Origin: Hyphomicrobiales bacterium
GTDB taxonomy: Bacteria; Pseudomonadota; Alphaproteobacteria; Rhizobiales; Rhizobiaceae
Direction of reading: 5' to 3'
DNA: 64,000 nt
Assembly (NCBI GenBank): GCA_900469475.1
Contig: UBXG01000004.1
Coordinates: forward strand, 62,001 to 126,000
Shown: positions 44,153-53,614 of the stretch, in pieces
Layout of the letters: each line of letters starts with the position of its first letter
How positions within the stretch are numbered: the stretch's first letter is position 1
Program-made: the position numbers and the translations under genes
Notes under the pieces: generated by a model
What the model saw: only the letters and a program-made list of their open reading frames with translations
What the model was told of the DNA's origin: nothing
Databases searched by the model: none

Positions 44153-44833
44153 CTAATCCCTGCGATCCGGACCGTAGCCCGCCAGGAAAACCCGCACGGC
44201 GCCGCGCACGACATAGTCGATCTCTTCCTTAGACGGCGGCTCTTCCATGTCGCCGAAGAGCCGCAGCTTGAAATAGCCGCCGCTGGCCATTTCCAGGAAG
44301 TGGCGGGCAGCCATGTCGAAGTCGTCGATCTTGAGATGGCCTATGGCAGCCTGCCGCTCGAGGAAGCCGCGCAGCACCGTGCGCAGATTTTCCGGACCGG
44401 TGAAAAAGCGTTGACAGAGCGAGGGCATGCGTTCGCGCACGCCGATGACCGTGCGCATGGCGCTGATGGTCTTATCCGAGGTGACGTGCGTGACGAAGAC
44501 GATACCGAAATCATAAAGCGAGGTGGTGACATCCGCTTCGTCTGAAAGGGCATTGCGCACGAGATTGACGAAATGGGTCCGCTCGCTCTCCATCATGGCG
44601 GCGAACAGATCTTCCTTGTTGGCGAAATAGACGTAGAGAGTGCCCTTGGAAACGCCCGCCTCGCGGGTGACATCGTTCATGCTCGCCGCATCGAAGCCCA
44701 TTTTCATAAAGACACGCTTGGCGCCTTCGAGAATCTGATGGCGCTTGGCTGGGTCCTCGCCGGCTGCCCAACGTCCACCGGAGCCCGGTGCGGGCGCGTT
44801 CAACACAGCGGCATTTTGGGATTCGTGTTTCAT
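44153..44833 (-). CDS. TetR-family repressor of the emrAB pump
   Basis: About 226 residues: an N-terminal linker, the TetR helix-turn-helix (ASMNDVTREAGVSKGTLYVYF) at about residues 50-70, and a helical ligand-binding domain. It is divergent from emrA, with two operator-like repeats between them, an arrangement known for R. etli rmrAB and its TetR repressor. ATG 44833 is chosen (AAAGAG upstream, though tight); ATG 44872 in the same frame is a possible longer start. It should repress emrAB until a drug or plant compound binds. Confidence 0.88.
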   Translation of the reverse strand: MKHESQNAAVLNAPAPGSGGRWAAGEDPAKRHQILEGAKRVFMKMGFDAASMNDVTREAGVSKGTLYVYFANKEDLFAAMMESERTHFVNLVRNALSDEADVTTSLYDFGIVFVTHVTSDKTISAMRTVIGVRERMPSLCQRFFTGPENLRTVLRGFLERQAAIGHLKIDDFDMAARHFLEMASGGYFKLRLFGDMEEPPSKEEIDYVVRGAVRVFLAGYGPDRRD

Positions 44834-44906
44834 TGGCTCTTTCACTGTCTCCTTTACGCGATACTCGATCATTTTTTCTGAATCTTAAACAGATTCGCGA
44901 AATAAA

Positions 44907-44924
44907 TCGAACCGCTCAGTTCGA
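44907..44924. promoter_or_regulatory. TetR operator 1
   Basis: TCGAACCGCTCAGTTCGA: arms TCGAAC and GTTCGA with a 6-base centre. It lies upstream of the emrA -35 box, nearer the TetR gene. It shares the CGAACCG half-site with the second operator. Confidence 0.55.
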
Positions 44925-44930
44925 TGTCTC

Positions 44931-44959
44931 TTGATATGGAGTGAAAAAGGCTTTATGTC
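44931..44959 (+). promoter_or_regulatory. probable emrAB promoter
   Basis: TTGATA (44931-44936), a 17-base spacer, TATGTC (44954-44959). Operator 2 lies over the expected transcription start. On the minus strand TTGACA (44962-44957) could serve the TetR gene, so the two promoters would overlap. Confidence 0.5.
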
Positions 44960-44963
44960 AATT

Positions 44964-44982
44964 GAACCGAACCGTTCGGTTC
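44964..44982. promoter_or_regulatory. TetR operator 2
   Basis: GAACCGAAC, one central base, GTTCGGTTC: a 19-bp palindrome with nine perfect pairs, overlapping the probable start of emrA transcription. Binding here should block the pump genes. Confidence 0.65.
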
Positions 44983-45013
44983 GATTAATTTGCCAGATTT
45001 TCGGTGGTAGGAA

Positions 45014-46234
45014 ATGTCGTCAAGTCATGGAAACAATGTAGCGCGTATCGTGAACGAGCCCGCTGATGCAGATGCGGAAGCTCGGCAAGCCGGTGCACCT
45101 GCGGATGCTCCTCTTGCCGAGACGCGCGGCAATCCTGCTCCCGCCCAGGCTGCGCCTGCCGCTCCGGCCCCTGCGGCCCCACCGCCGCCGGAGAAGAAGC
45201 GGCGCAGCCTGGTTTTCCCCATCGTCATCGTCGCGGCACTCGCGGCCGGTGGCTGGTATGGCTATGACTGGTGGACGAACGGCCGCTTCATGGTCTCCAC
45301 CGACGATGCCTATATTGGCGGCGATATCGCCACGATCTCGCCGAAGGTGACGGGCTATGTCGCCAAGGTAAACGTTGTGGCCAACCAGCAGGTCAAGGCC
45401 GGCGACGTGCTCGTAACGCTCGATGACGGCGACTACAAGCTGGCGCTTGGCCAGGCTCAGGCCTCGCTCGATACCGAACAGCTTTCGCTCCATACCATCG
45501 ATGCACAGATCGCTGCCGGCCAGGCAGCCCTTGCCCAGTCGCAGGCACAGAAGGTTGCCCTGGAAGCCACGGTCCGCGGCGCCCAGATCACCCAGACGCG
45601 CGCTGCCGAACTGCAATCGAAGTCGGTCGGCACCACGGCCGCTTTGGACAGCGCCAATATCGCGCTTGATCAGGCCAAGGCCAACCTGGTCGGCGGCGAC
45701 GCCGCCATCGCATCCGCGCAGGCCAATATCAACCTGCTGCAGGCTCAGCGCCGTCAGGCCGAGAGCACGATCAAGGGCCTGGAAGCCGCTCGTGACAAAG
45801 CCGCTCGCGACCTGTCCTTTACCGTACTGAAGGCGCCTTATGACGGTATCGTCGGCAATCGCTCGGTGCAGGAAGGCGATCTCGTCTCTCCCGGCCAGAA
45901 GCTGATGGCGATCGTACCGACCAAACAGCTTTATATCGACGCGAATTTCAAGGAAACGCAGATCCAGCATCTGGTTCCCGGCTCCAAGGTCAATGTTCAC
46001 GTCGATGCTTTCAGCGATCATCCGATCGTCGGCACCGTCGAGTCGATCTCGCCGGCTTCCGGCTCGGTCTTCTCGCTGCTGCCGCCGGAAAACGCGACGG
46101 GTAACTTCACTAAGATCATCCAGCGCGTGCCTGTCCGCATCGCATTGCCGCAGGATGCGCTCAATACCGGCCGTCTGCGCGCAGGCCTCAGCGTCGTGGT
46201 CGACGTCGATACCCGCACGGCGCCGGACAAGTAA
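45014..46234 (+). CDS. emrA: EmrA/HlyD-type membrane fusion protein
   Basis: A 406-residue periplasmic adaptor. A proline/alanine-rich cytoplasmic tail (about residues 25-60) precedes one membrane helix (about 66-84). Then follow a biotinyl-lipoyl-like first half (VSTDDAYIGGDIATI, GYVAKVNVVANQQVKAGDVL), a long coiled-coil hairpin (about 140-255), and the second half with LKAPYDGIVGNRSVQEGDLVSPG. It links the EmrB exporter to an outer-membrane channel. GGTAGGAA precedes the ATG. It forms an operon with emrB (26-base gap) and is probably repressed by the divergent TetR protein. Confidence 0.93.
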   Translation: MSSSHGNNVARIVNEPADADAEARQAGAPADAPLAETRGNPAPAQAAPAAPAPAAPPPPEKKRRSLVFPIVIVAALAAGGWYGYDWWTNGRFMVSTDDAYIGGDIATISPKVTGYVAKVNVVANQQVKAGDVLVTLDDGDYKLALGQAQASLDTEQLSLHTIDAQIAAGQAALAQSQAQKVALEATVRGAQITQTRAAELQSKSVGTTAALDSANIALDQAKANLVGGDAAIASAQANINLLQAQRRQAESTIKGLEAARDKAARDLSFTVLKAPYDGIVGNRSVQEGDLVSPGQKLMAIVPTKQLYIDANFKETQIQHLVPGSKVNVHVDAFSDHPIVGTVESISPASGSVFSLLPPENATGNFTKIIQRVPVRIALPQDALNTGRLRAGLSVVVDVDTRTAPDK

Positions 46235-46260
46235 ACGATCGAGCTCGGGAGAGACGCGCC

Positions 46261-47865
46261 ATGTCGTCCGCCAGCACTACAGCCGGGTCGCCCCCACGCG
46301 CGGCCGGCCCCGCCGCGCCCGCGGCTGATCATATCGAGCCGAGAAAGCTCATCGCCTTTCTGGCGATGGTGCTCGGCATGTTCATGTCGATCCTCGACAT
46401 TCAGATCGTCTCGGCCTCGCTCAGCGAAATCCAGGCCGGCCTCAGCGCCGGCTCGGATGAAATCGGCTGGGTGCAGACCGCCTATCTGATCGCCGAAGTC
46501 ATCATGATCCCGCTGTCTGGAACGCTGGCACGCATCATTTCGACGCGCTACCTGTTTGCGATTTCAGCTGCCGGCTTCACAGCAGCGAGTGCGCTTGCCG
46601 CGACCGCCACCAACATCGATCAGATGATCATCTACCGCGCCCTGCAGGGCTTCATCGGTGGCGGCATGATCCCCTCGGTCTTTGCGGCGGCATTCACGAT
46701 CTTCCCGCCGTCCAAGCGCAACGTCGTCTCGCCGATCATCGGCCTGATCGCCACGCTGGCGCCGACCATCGGCCCGACGGTCGGCGGCTATCTGTCCAAC
46801 GCGTTTTCCTGGCATTGGCTGTTTCTGGTCAACATCCCACCCGGTATCATCGTTGCCATCGTCACCTGGAATTTCATCGATTTCGACAAGCCCGAGCTGT
46901 CGCTTTTCAAGAAGTTCGACTGGTGGGGCCTGATTTCGATGGGTGTTTTCCTCGGCGCGCTCGAATATGTGCTTGAGGAAGGCAATACGAACGACTGGTT
47001 CAACGACAATTATATCGTTGCGGGCGCCATCGCCTCCGCCATCGGCGCCGTGATCTTCTTCTACCGCGCCTTCACGGTCGATTTCCCCGTCGTCGATCTC
47101 AGGGCCTTCACGAACAAGAACTTCTCCTTCGGGTCCGTGTTCTCCTTCGTTATGGGCATCGGCCTCTACGGCCTGACCTATATCTATCCGCTCTATCTCG
47201 CGCGGATTCGTGGCTACGATTCGTTGCAGATCGGCGAGACGATGTTCGTCTCCGGCCTCACCATGTTCTTCACCGCGCCGCTGGCCGGCTTCCTGTCGAG
47301 CAAGGTCGATCTGCGCATCCTGATGATCATCGGCTTCACCAGCTTCTCGGCCGGCACCTACATCATGATGCACCTGACGGTGGACTGGGATTTCTGGGAG
47401 CTGCTCATCCCGCAGATCCTGCGCGGTTTCGGTCTAATGCTGTGCATGGTGCCGATCAACAATATCGCGCTCGGAACCATGCCGCCCGCCCGCATGCGCG
47501 GTGCGTCCGGCCTGTTCAATCTGACGCGCAATCTCGGCGGCGCCGTCGGACTCGCGATCATCAATACGCTTTTGACGAACAGGCAGGACCAGCATTATTT
47601 CAACCTGCGCGACCATGTTCATTGGGGCAGCCATGCGGCCGTTACCCAATTGAACAACATGGCCGCCAGCTTCAATGCAGCGGGTCTGGACGGCGACCAG
47701 GCCGCCCTGAAGCAAATGGTCAACATGGCGACGCGGCAGGCGGTTGTCATGTCCTTCGGGGATATTTTCCTGATGCTGACCGTGCTGTTCCTCGCGATGA
47801 TCCTCGGCGTTCTGATGATCAGCAAGCCGAATACCGCAGGTGGTGGTGGCGGCGGAGGCCACTGA
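46261..47865 (+). CDS. emrB: EmrB-type MFS drug exporter
   Basis: A 534-residue DHA2-family exporter with about 14 helices. Visible motifs are LDIQIVSASLSEI in helix 1, motif A-like GTLARIISTRYLF, and motif C in LAPTIGPTVGGYL. The long glycine tail (TAGGGGGGGH) is unusual. With EmrA it expels hydrophobic compounds, uncouplers or plant phenolics; the rhizobial RmrAB pair has this role in phytoalexin tolerance. The gene ends close to a strong terminator. Confidence 0.93.
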   Translation: MSSASTTAGSPPRAAGPAAPAADHIEPRKLIAFLAMVLGMFMSILDIQIVSASLSEIQAGLSAGSDEIGWVQTAYLIAEVIMIPLSGTLARIISTRYLFAISAAGFTAASALAATATNIDQMIIYRALQGFIGGGMIPSVFAAAFTIFPPSKRNVVSPIIGLIATLAPTIGPTVGGYLSNAFSWHWLFLVNIPPGIIVAIVTWNFIDFDKPELSLFKKFDWWGLISMGVFLGALEYVLEEGNTNDWFNDNYIVAGAIASAIGAVIFFYRAFTVDFPVVDLRAFTNKNFSFGSVFSFVMGIGLYGLTYIYPLYLARIRGYDSLQIGETMFVSGLTMFFTAPLAGFLSSKVDLRILMIIGFTSFSAGTYIMMHLTVDWDFWELLIPQILRGFGLMLCMVPINNIALGTMPPARMRGASGLFNLTRNLGGAVGLAIINTLLTNRQDQHYFNLRDHVHWGSHAAVTQLNNMAASFNAAGLDGDQAALKQMVNMATRQAVVMSFGDIFLMLTVLFLAMILGVLMISKPNTAGGGGGGGH

Positions 47866-47894
47866 TCCGGCTCTTATAAATGCTCCCAAGGCAT

Positions 47895-47924
47895 GGCCCC
47901 TCCTCGCGAGGGGCCTTTTTTGTT
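47895..47924 (+). terminator. intrinsic terminator of emrAB
   Basis: GGCCCCTC (47895-47902), loop CTCGC, GAGGGGCC (47908-47915), then TTTTTTGTTT. Confidence 0.85.
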
Positions 47925-47959
47925 TGTGGTATTTATCGGAAAAATTCGTCGGTCCGAAA

Positions 47960-47985
47960 TTTTTGATTTACGTACATCAAAAATC
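47960..47985. promoter_or_regulatory. inverted repeat upstream of the xyl-locus LacI gene
   Basis: ATTTTTGAT (47960-47968) and ATCAAAAAT (47977-47985), 9-bp perfect arms around TTACGTAC, about 28 bases before the LacI start. A candidate autoregulatory site. Confidence 0.5.
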
Positions 47986-48012
47986 GCAGTAAGGCTTTCT
48001 GCAGGAGGACCC

Positions 48013-49038
48013 ATGAGACCGACCGTGCATGACATCGCCGCCGCCGCGGGCGTCAGCCTCGCCACGGTGGACCGCGTTTTGAACCAGCGGCCGGGTGTCC
48101 GGCTGGTAACGCGGGAGAAGGTGGAAGCCGCTATCCGGCAAATCGGCTATATCCGCGATGTCGCAGCTGCCAATCTGGCCAAGAGCCGGGTCTATCCTCT
48201 CGTTTTCATCGTGCCGACGGGGGATAATTCCTTCATGCACGGGCTGCGATTCGAAGTGCATCAGGCAACCTTGCGGGCCAGCATAGAGCGCACGGACATC
48301 CGCATCGTCGAGGTGCCACCATTCGATGTGCCGGCGCTGGTCGCGGCGCTGGACGCCTTGCAGGAGCAGGATATCGCCGGTGTCGCTCTCGTGGCAACCG
48401 ACGCGCCGGAAGTCAGGGCCGCCGTCGACCGTCTCGTGTCGGAGCGTATTCCCGTCATAACGCTGGTCTCGGATCTCACCGATTCCACCCGCCATCACTA
48501 TGCGGGTATCGACAATATTGCTGCCGGACGGACTGCCGCGCGGCTGCTCGGGCGCTTCCTTGGCGGTCGTGAAGGCGATCTTACCGTTCTCGCCGGCTCG
48601 ATGCTGGTGCGCGACCATCGCGAACGCCTGCAGGGCTTTTCCGCCGTGATGGCAGAAGAGTTTCCCAAGCTCCGGCTGCTGCCCGTGCTGGAAGGACGTG
48701 ACGATCCCGAGCGGGCCAAATCGCTTGTCTCCAAGGCGCTGTCCGAAAACAAGGACATTATCGGCATCTACAGCCTCGGCGCCGGCAACCGCGGTCTGAT
48801 AGCGGCGCTGAAGGCCGTACGGCCCGAGCGGGAGTTGACCGTGGTCGTGCACGAGCTGACGCGGCATACGCGGGCGGCGCTGTTGGACGGCACGATCGAC
48901 GCCGTCCTCAATCAGGATGCCGGTCATGAAGTCCGCAGCGCCATCCGCGTCATGAAGGCGACCGCCGACGGCCAAGCCGTCATCGCCGACCAGGAGCGCA
49001 TACGCCTCGACATTTTCTTGAAGGATAATCTGCCCTGA
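48013..49038 (+). CDS. LacI-family regulator next to xylBA
   Basis: A 341-residue LacI protein with N-terminal helix-turn-helix (VHDIAAAAGVSLATVDRVL), hinge region and a periplasmic-binding-like domain (FIVPTGDNSFMHGLRFEV at the start). It differs from the usual ATVSRVL form by ATVDRVL, a subgroup with rhizobial members. AGGAGG precedes ATG 48013; the frame upstream is rejected. Its position just before xylB and xylA suggests control of xylose use, not proven. It senses a sugar or sugar phosphate. Confidence 0.9.
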   Translation: MRPTVHDIAAAAGVSLATVDRVLNQRPGVRLVTREKVEAAIRQIGYIRDVAAANLAKSRVYPLVFIVPTGDNSFMHGLRFEVHQATLRASIERTDIRIVEVPPFDVPALVAALDALQEQDIAGVALVATDAPEVRAAVDRLVSERIPVITLVSDLTDSTRHHYAGIDNIAAGRTAARLLGRFLGGREGDLTVLAGSMLVRDHRERLQGFSAVMAEEFPKLRLLPVLEGRDDPERAKSLVSKALSENKDIIGIYSLGAGNRGLIAALKAVRPERELTVVVHELTRHTRAALLDGTIDAVLNQDAGHEVRSAIRVMKATADGQAVIADQERIRLDIFLKDNLP

Positions 49039-49075
49039 GCATTCGAACGCGGCAGAGCATAGGGAGTAATATCTG

Positions 49076-50533
49076 ATGTATTTGGGTCTCGATCTCGGAA
49101 CGTCCGGCGTCAAAGCGATGCTGATCGACGGCAATCAGAAGATCATCGGCTCCGCCAATGGCGGGCTCGACGTGTCGCGCCCGCATCCCGGCTGGTCCGA
49201 GCAGGATCCGGCCCACTGGATCCGAGCGACCGAAGAGGCTGTGGCCGGATTGAAGGCTGCGCATCCGAAGGAACTCGCGGCGGTACGCGGCATCGGCCTT
49301 TCCGGCCAGATGCATGGCGCGACGCTGCTCGATGCCGACGACAAGGTGCTGCGTCCCTGCATTCTCTGGAACGACACGCGCAGCTATCACGAGGCCGCCG
49401 CGCTCGATGCCGATCCGCGCTTCCGGGCATTGACCGGCAATATCGTCTTCCCAGGCTTCACGGCGCCGAAGCTCGCTTGGGTCGCCAAGCATGAGCCGGA
49501 GATTTTCGCTAGGATACGCTGGGTGCTGCTGCCGAAGGACTATCTGCGCCTGTGGCTGACCGGCGAGCACATGTCGGAAATGTCTGACTCGGCCGGCACC
49601 TCCTGGCTCGATACCGGCAAACGCAAATGGTCCTCAGAGCTGCTGGCCGCGACCAATCTTGACGAGAAGCAGATGCCGACGCTGATGGAGGGCACCGAAG
49701 TTGCCGGCAAGCTGCGCGGCGAGCTGGCCTCGAAATGGGGTATCGGCGGCGATGTCGTCGTTGCTGGCGGGGCAGGGGATAACGCAGCTTCGGCCTGCGG
49801 GATGGGCACAGTCAGCCATGGTGCGGCCTTCGTTTCGCTCGGGACGTCTGGCGTGCTCTTCGCGGCCAACGGCTCCTATCTGCCGAAGCCTGAAAGCGCC
49901 GTTCACGCCTTCTGCCACGCGCTGCCCAACACCTGGCATCAGATGGGCGTCATTCTCTCGGCAACCGATGCGCTGAACTGGCATTCGCATGTGACAGGCA
50001 AGTCCGCTGCCGAACTCACCGCCGAGCTTGGCGAGATGTTGAAGGCGCCGACCAGCGTCACCTTCCTTCCCTATCTCTCGGGCGAGCGCACGCCGCACAA
50101 CGACGCGACGATCCGCGGCGCCTTCATCGGTCTCGGCCATGAAAGCGGTCGCGCCGTGCTGACGCAGGCCGTGCTCGAAGGCGTGTCCTTCGCCATCCGC
50201 GACAATCTGGAAGCGCTGCGCTCCGCCGGCACGGATATTGCGCGCGTAACCGCTATCGGTGGCGGCTCGCGTTCGCGTTACTGGCTGGCCTCGATCGCCA
50301 CCGCGCTCGGCGTGCCCGTCGACCTGCCGGCGGACGGTGATTTCGGCGCCGCTTTCGGTGCCGCCCGTCTCGGCCTGATTGCCGCGACGGGCGCCGATCC
50401 GGTCGCGGTCTGCACCCCGCCGCAGACGGCCGGCACGATCGATCCGGTTGCGTCGCTGACGGATGCCTATGCGGATGCCTACAAGCGCTACCGCGCGGTT
50501 TATCCGGCGATCAAGCCGCTGGGCATAGCTTGA
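49076..50533 (+). CDS. xylB: xylulokinase
   Basis: A 485-residue FGGY kinase. The phosphate loop is GLDLGTSGVKAML; the specificity segment GLSGQMHGATLLD, catalytic aspartate in GAGDNAASACG, and the C-terminal AIGGGSRSRYWL all fit xylulokinase. It converts D-xylulose to xylulose-5-phosphate. It may also serve arabitol-derived xylulose from MtlK. It precedes xylA, separated by a RIME-type repeat. Confidence 0.94.
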   Translation: MYLGLDLGTSGVKAMLIDGNQKIIGSANGGLDVSRPHPGWSEQDPAHWIRATEEAVAGLKAAHPKELAAVRGIGLSGQMHGATLLDADDKVLRPCILWNDTRSYHEAAALDADPRFRALTGNIVFPGFTAPKLAWVAKHEPEIFARIRWVLLPKDYLRLWLTGEHMSEMSDSAGTSWLDTGKRKWSSELLAATNLDEKQMPTLMEGTEVAGKLRGELASKWGIGGDVVVAGGAGDNAASACGMGTVSHGAAFVSLGTSGVLFAANGSYLPKPESAVHAFCHALPNTWHQMGVILSATDALNWHSHVTGKSAAELTAELGEMLKAPTSVTFLPYLSGERTPHNDATIRGAFIGLGHESGRAVLTQAVLEGVSFAIRDNLEALRSAGTDIARVTAIGGGSRSRYWLASIATALGVPVDLPADGDFGAAFGAARLGLIAATGADPVAVCTPPQTAGTIDPVASLTDAYADAYKRYRAVYPAIKPLGIA

Positions 50534-50540
50534 GGTGAAA

Positions 50541-50651
50541 CCCCCTCACCCTGCCCTCTCCCCGAGGGGAGAGGGTGAGACCGAGTTTGCGGCAGCCGCC
50601 CATACCTTCTCCTCTCGGGGAGAAGGTGGCCCGAAGGGTCGGATGAGGGGG
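50541..50651. repeat. RIME-type intergenic palindromic element, copy B
   Basis: Outer arms CCCCCTCA (50541-50548) and TGAGGGGG (50644-50651) enclose hairpins CCCTCTCCCC/GGGGAGAGGG and CCTTCTC/GAGAAGG, with GAAGGGTCGGATGAGG as in copy A. It lies between xylB and xylA and may tune their relative expression. Confidence 0.8.
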
Positions 50652-50704
50652 CTTTGCCGACAGGTGAACAACATTACCGAAACACCAACCCAAGGAGATG
50701 AGAC

Positions 50705-52015
50705 ATGAGCACCGGATTTTTTGGTGATATCAGCAAGGTAAAATACGAAGGGCCTGACAGCACCAATCCGCTGGCCTTCCGCTATTACAACAAGGACGAA
50801 GTCGTTGCCGGCAAGCGCATGGAAGACCATCTGCGTTTCGCCGTCGCCTATTGGCACACCTTCACCTGGCCGGGCGGCGATCCCTTTGGTGGCCAGACCT
50901 TCCTTCGCCCCTGGTTCAACGAGACGATGGAAGCCGCCAAGCTGAAGGCCGATGTCGCCTTCGAATTCTTCACCCTGCTCGGCGCTCCCTATTACTGCTT
51001 TCACGATGCCGACGTACGGCCGGAAGGCAAGAATTTCACCGAGAACACCAAGAACCTCAACGAGATCGTCGACTACTTCGCCAAGAAGCAGGCCGATACT
51101 GGCGTAAAGCTGCTCTGGGGCACGGCAAACCTCTTCTCCAACCGCCGTTTCATGTCGGGCGCCGCGACCAATCCTGATCCGGATGTCTTCGCCTTCTCGG
51201 CTGCGACCGTGAAGACCTGCATGGATGCCACCCATAAACTCGGCGGCGAAAACTACGTTCTCTGGGGCGGCCGCGAAGGCTACGAGACGCTGCTCAACAC
51301 CGACCTGAAGCGGGAGCTGGATCAGTTGGGCCGCTTCCTCAATCTTGTCGTCGAATACAAGCACAAGATCGGCTTCAAGGGCACGATCCTCATCGAGCCG
51401 AAGCCGCAGGAGCCGACCAAGCATCAGTATGACTACGACGTCGCCACGGTTTACGGCTTCCTCAAGAAGTACGGCCTCGAAAACGAAGTGAAGGTCAATA
51501 TCGAGCAGGGCCATGCGATCCTTGCCGGCCATTCCTTCGAGCACGAACTGGCGCTTGCCAATGCGCTCGGCATTTTCGGCTCGATCGACATGAACCGCAA
51601 CGACTACCAATCCGGCTGGGATACCGACCAGTTCCCGAACAACGTTCCGGAAATGACGCTGGCCTATTACCAGGTTCTGGCAGGCGGCGGCTTCAAGTCC
51701 GGCGGCACGAACTTCGACGCCAAGCTGCGCCGCCAGTCGCTCGACCCGGAAGATCTGCTCATCGGCCATATCGGCGGCATGGATTGCTGCGCCCGCGGCC
51801 TGAAGGCTGCTGCCAAGATGATCGAGGACAAGGCGCTCTCCAAGCCGCTCGCCGACCGTTACGCCGGCTGGGATTCGGCCGAAGGCCAGAAGCTGCTGCG
51901 CGGTGAATATTCGCTCGATCAGATCGCTCAGTGGGTCGAAACCAAGGACGTCAACCCGCAGCCGAAGTCCGGCAAGCAGGAACTGCTGGAAAACATCGTC
52001 AACCGTTACGTTTGA
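50705..52015 (+). CDS. xylA: xylose isomerase
   Basis: A 436-residue enzyme of the longer class II xylose isomerases. The catalytic histidine lies in [16 protein letters not shown], followed by [10 protein letters not shown], metal-binding [16 protein letters not shown] and [10 protein letters not shown]. It interconverts D-xylose and D-xylulose using two divalent metals. AAGGAG precedes the ATG. Its stop overlaps the end of the convergent VOC gene by ten bases. Confidence 0.96.
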   Translation: MSTGFFGDISKVKYEGPDSTNPLAFRYYNKDEVVAGKRMEDHLRFAVAYWHTFTWPGGDPFGGQTFLRPWFNETMEAAKLKADVAFEFFTLLGAPYYCFHDADVRPEGKNFTENTKNLNEIVDYFAKKQADTGVKLLWGTANLFSNRRFMSGAATNPDPDVFAFSAATVKTCMDATHKLGGENYVLWGGREGYETLLNTDLKRELDQLGRFLNLVVEYKHKIGFKGTILIEPKPQEPTKHQYDYDVATVYGFLKKYGLENEVKVNIEQGHAILAGHSFEHELALANALGIFGSIDMNRNDYQSGWDTDQFPNNVPEMTLAYYQVLAGGGFKSGGTNFDAKLRRQSLDPEDLLIGHIGGMDCCARGLKAAAKMIEDKALSKPLADRYAGWDSAEGQKLLRGEYSLDQIAQWVETKDVNPQPKSGKQELLENIVNRYV

Positions 52016-52410
52016 TCGACAGCTTCGGGAGGCGGTGGTTCATCGCCTCCCGATTTCAGCCGAAACGCGCGGCTGGAAATGGCTATGGGATTCCCTGAGG
52101 GATCCTTCGCATTGGCGAAAACATAGCCGTCGGCCTGGTGCAGGGGGCCGAACTCCAGTCCCTCCTCCGCACACTTAGTGCGGAAAGCTTCGACATTCTC
52201 GACGTCGAAGACCAGCTTTACCAGCACCTGGCCCATTTTCTGCGCCTTGCCCGCCGGATGGATCAGCAGATTGGCGCCGCCATCCTGCGCGAGCAGCTCA
52301 ACAATCCGATCGCCCTCCAGATAGAGCGGCTTGAACCCGAAATGCTTCTCGTAAAAGCTGATCGTCGCTCCGACATCCCGGACATAGAGGGTGATTCTGC
52401 CGAGCGGCAT
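52006..52410 (-). CDS. VOC (glyoxalase-like) superfamily protein
   Basis: A 134-residue two-module vicinal oxygen chelate protein ([20 protein letters not shown], then [14 protein letters not shown] and [10 protein letters not shown]). Possible metal ligands cannot be assigned with confidence. Members include glyoxalase I, fosfomycin resistance enzymes and many unknown isomerases. ATG 52410 has AGGTGG upstream; GTG 52422 is an alternative. It is 12 bases downstream of the LacI gene on the same strand, so it may be part of that transcript. Confidence 0.83.
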   Translation of the reverse strand: MPLGRITLYVRDVGATISFYEKHFGFKPLYLEGDRIVELLAQDGGANLLIHPAGKAQKMGQVLVKLVFDVENVEAFRTKCAEEGLEFGPLHQADGYVFANAKDPSGNPIAISSRAFRLKSGGDEPPPPEAVDQT

Positions 52411-52422
52411 CGTTGTGTCCAC

Positions 52423-53448
52423 CTATCGCCGGAGGCGCGGCGGTGGGGAGACCGAATTTCGCACCACGAGATCCGGCCGCAACAGGATCTCCGTCTCGGC
52501 CGGTTCGCCATCCGAAAGCAGTTCCAGCAAAAGCGCCATCGCATGCTTGCCGATGGCGGTGCGCGGCTGCCGGATCGTCGTCAGCGACGGCGTCATAAAG
52601 ACGGCTTGCGGGACGTCGTCGAAACCGGTCACCGAAAAATCCTCGGGGATATCATAGCCGCGTGCCTTCAGGCCGATCATCACGCCGATCGCGGTCTGAT
52701 CGTTGACGCACATGAAGGCTGTCGGCAGGGTGTCGCGCATGAAGAGCTGCTCGACGGCGAGCCGACCGCTCTCGATGGTGCCATCGCCTTCAAGCACGAT
52801 GCGCAGGTCCTGTCCGATGCCGGCCGCATCCAGCCCGGCCTCATAGCCCATGCGCCGCCGGCTGTAGGCGAGGCGGGTGCGGGAATCGCCGATGAAGGCG
52901 ATCTTGCGGTGGCCCTCGGCAATCAGTAGGTCGATGGCCTTGCGGGCGCCGGCAATATCGTCGACGCCGACATAGGGAATGCCGCCGTTGAAGACCGGCT
53001 CGAAAACGCCGACGCTCGGCGGCAGCCGCGCTGTCATGGTCTGATGACCGAAGGGCAGGATACCGGTGAAGAGGATCAGACCCGCCGCCTGGTTGGAATT
53101 CAGGAATTTCAGATATTCCAGGCCACGCTGCGCGTCGTTCTGCGTGTGTCCGATCAGGATGCCGTAACCGTGCGAACGCGCCTCGTTTTCCAGGCCGATC
53201 AGGATATTCGAGAAGTTGGGATCGCCGATATCGGGCGCCACGACCAGAATCATGTTCGAGCGGCCGAGCCGGAGGCTGCGCGCCATGGCATTGGTGGTAT
53301 AACCGGTGACGGCGATAGCCTGATTGACTTTCAGCCGCGTCGAATTGGCGACTTTCTCCGGTGTATGGATGGCCCGCGAAACCGTTGCTATCGAAACATT
53401 GGCAATTCGGGCGACGTCTTCGATAGTTGCGGGCGTGGAATTCGACAC
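52423..53448 (-). CDS. LacI-family regulator of the divergent sugar locus
   Basis: A 341-residue LacI protein with the classical helix-turn-helix TIEDVARIANVSIATVSRAI and a ligand domain (VVAPDIGDPNFSNILIGLE, FVTGFDDV-like element SVTGFDDVPQAVF, and LTTIRQPRTAIGKHAM). It is divergent from the ribose-type ABC importer, and two identical operators in inverted orientation sit between them. It probably represses the importer and perhaps the downstream enzymes, with a sugar as inducer. Confidence 0.92.
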   Translation of the reverse strand: MSNSTPATIEDVARIANVSIATVSRAIHTPEKVANSTRLKVNQAIAVTGYTTNAMARSLRLGRSNMILVVAPDIGDPNFSNILIGLENEARSHGYGILIGHTQNDAQRGLEYLKFLNSNQAAGLILFTGILPFGHQTMTARLPPSVGVFEPVFNGGIPYVGVDDIAGARKAIDLLIAEGHRKIAFIGDSRTRLAYSRRRMGYEAGLDAAGIGQDLRIVLEGDGTIESGRLAVEQLFMRDTLPTAFMCVNDQTAIGVMIGLKARGYDIPEDFSVTGFDDVPQAVFMTPSLTTIRQPRTAIGKHAMALLLELLSDGEPAETEILLRPDLVVRNSVSPPPRLRR

Positions 53449-53542
53449 TGCGCTCTGCCTTGGGTCTCGTCTCGGGCTGGAGACTACACAGACTTACGTG
53501 GAGGTCAAAGGTAACCGCGAAATTTTGTACGATATCCAATGA

Positions 53543-53577
53543 TGTAAACCTTTACACGGTGTATGTAAAGGTTTACA
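53543..53577. promoter_or_regulatory. paired LacI-type operators in the divergent promoter
   Basis: TGTAAACCTTTACA (53543-53556) and its exact reverse complement TGTAAAGGTTTACA (53564-53577), separated by CGGTGTA. Each is itself nearly palindromic (TGTAAA-n2-TTTACA), the form of LacI-family sites. Their centres are 21 bases apart, close to two helical turns. Confidence 0.75.
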
Positions 53578-53614
53578 TACCGTGGAAAGCGGGTGGGACC
53601 GCAGGGAGGATGCA

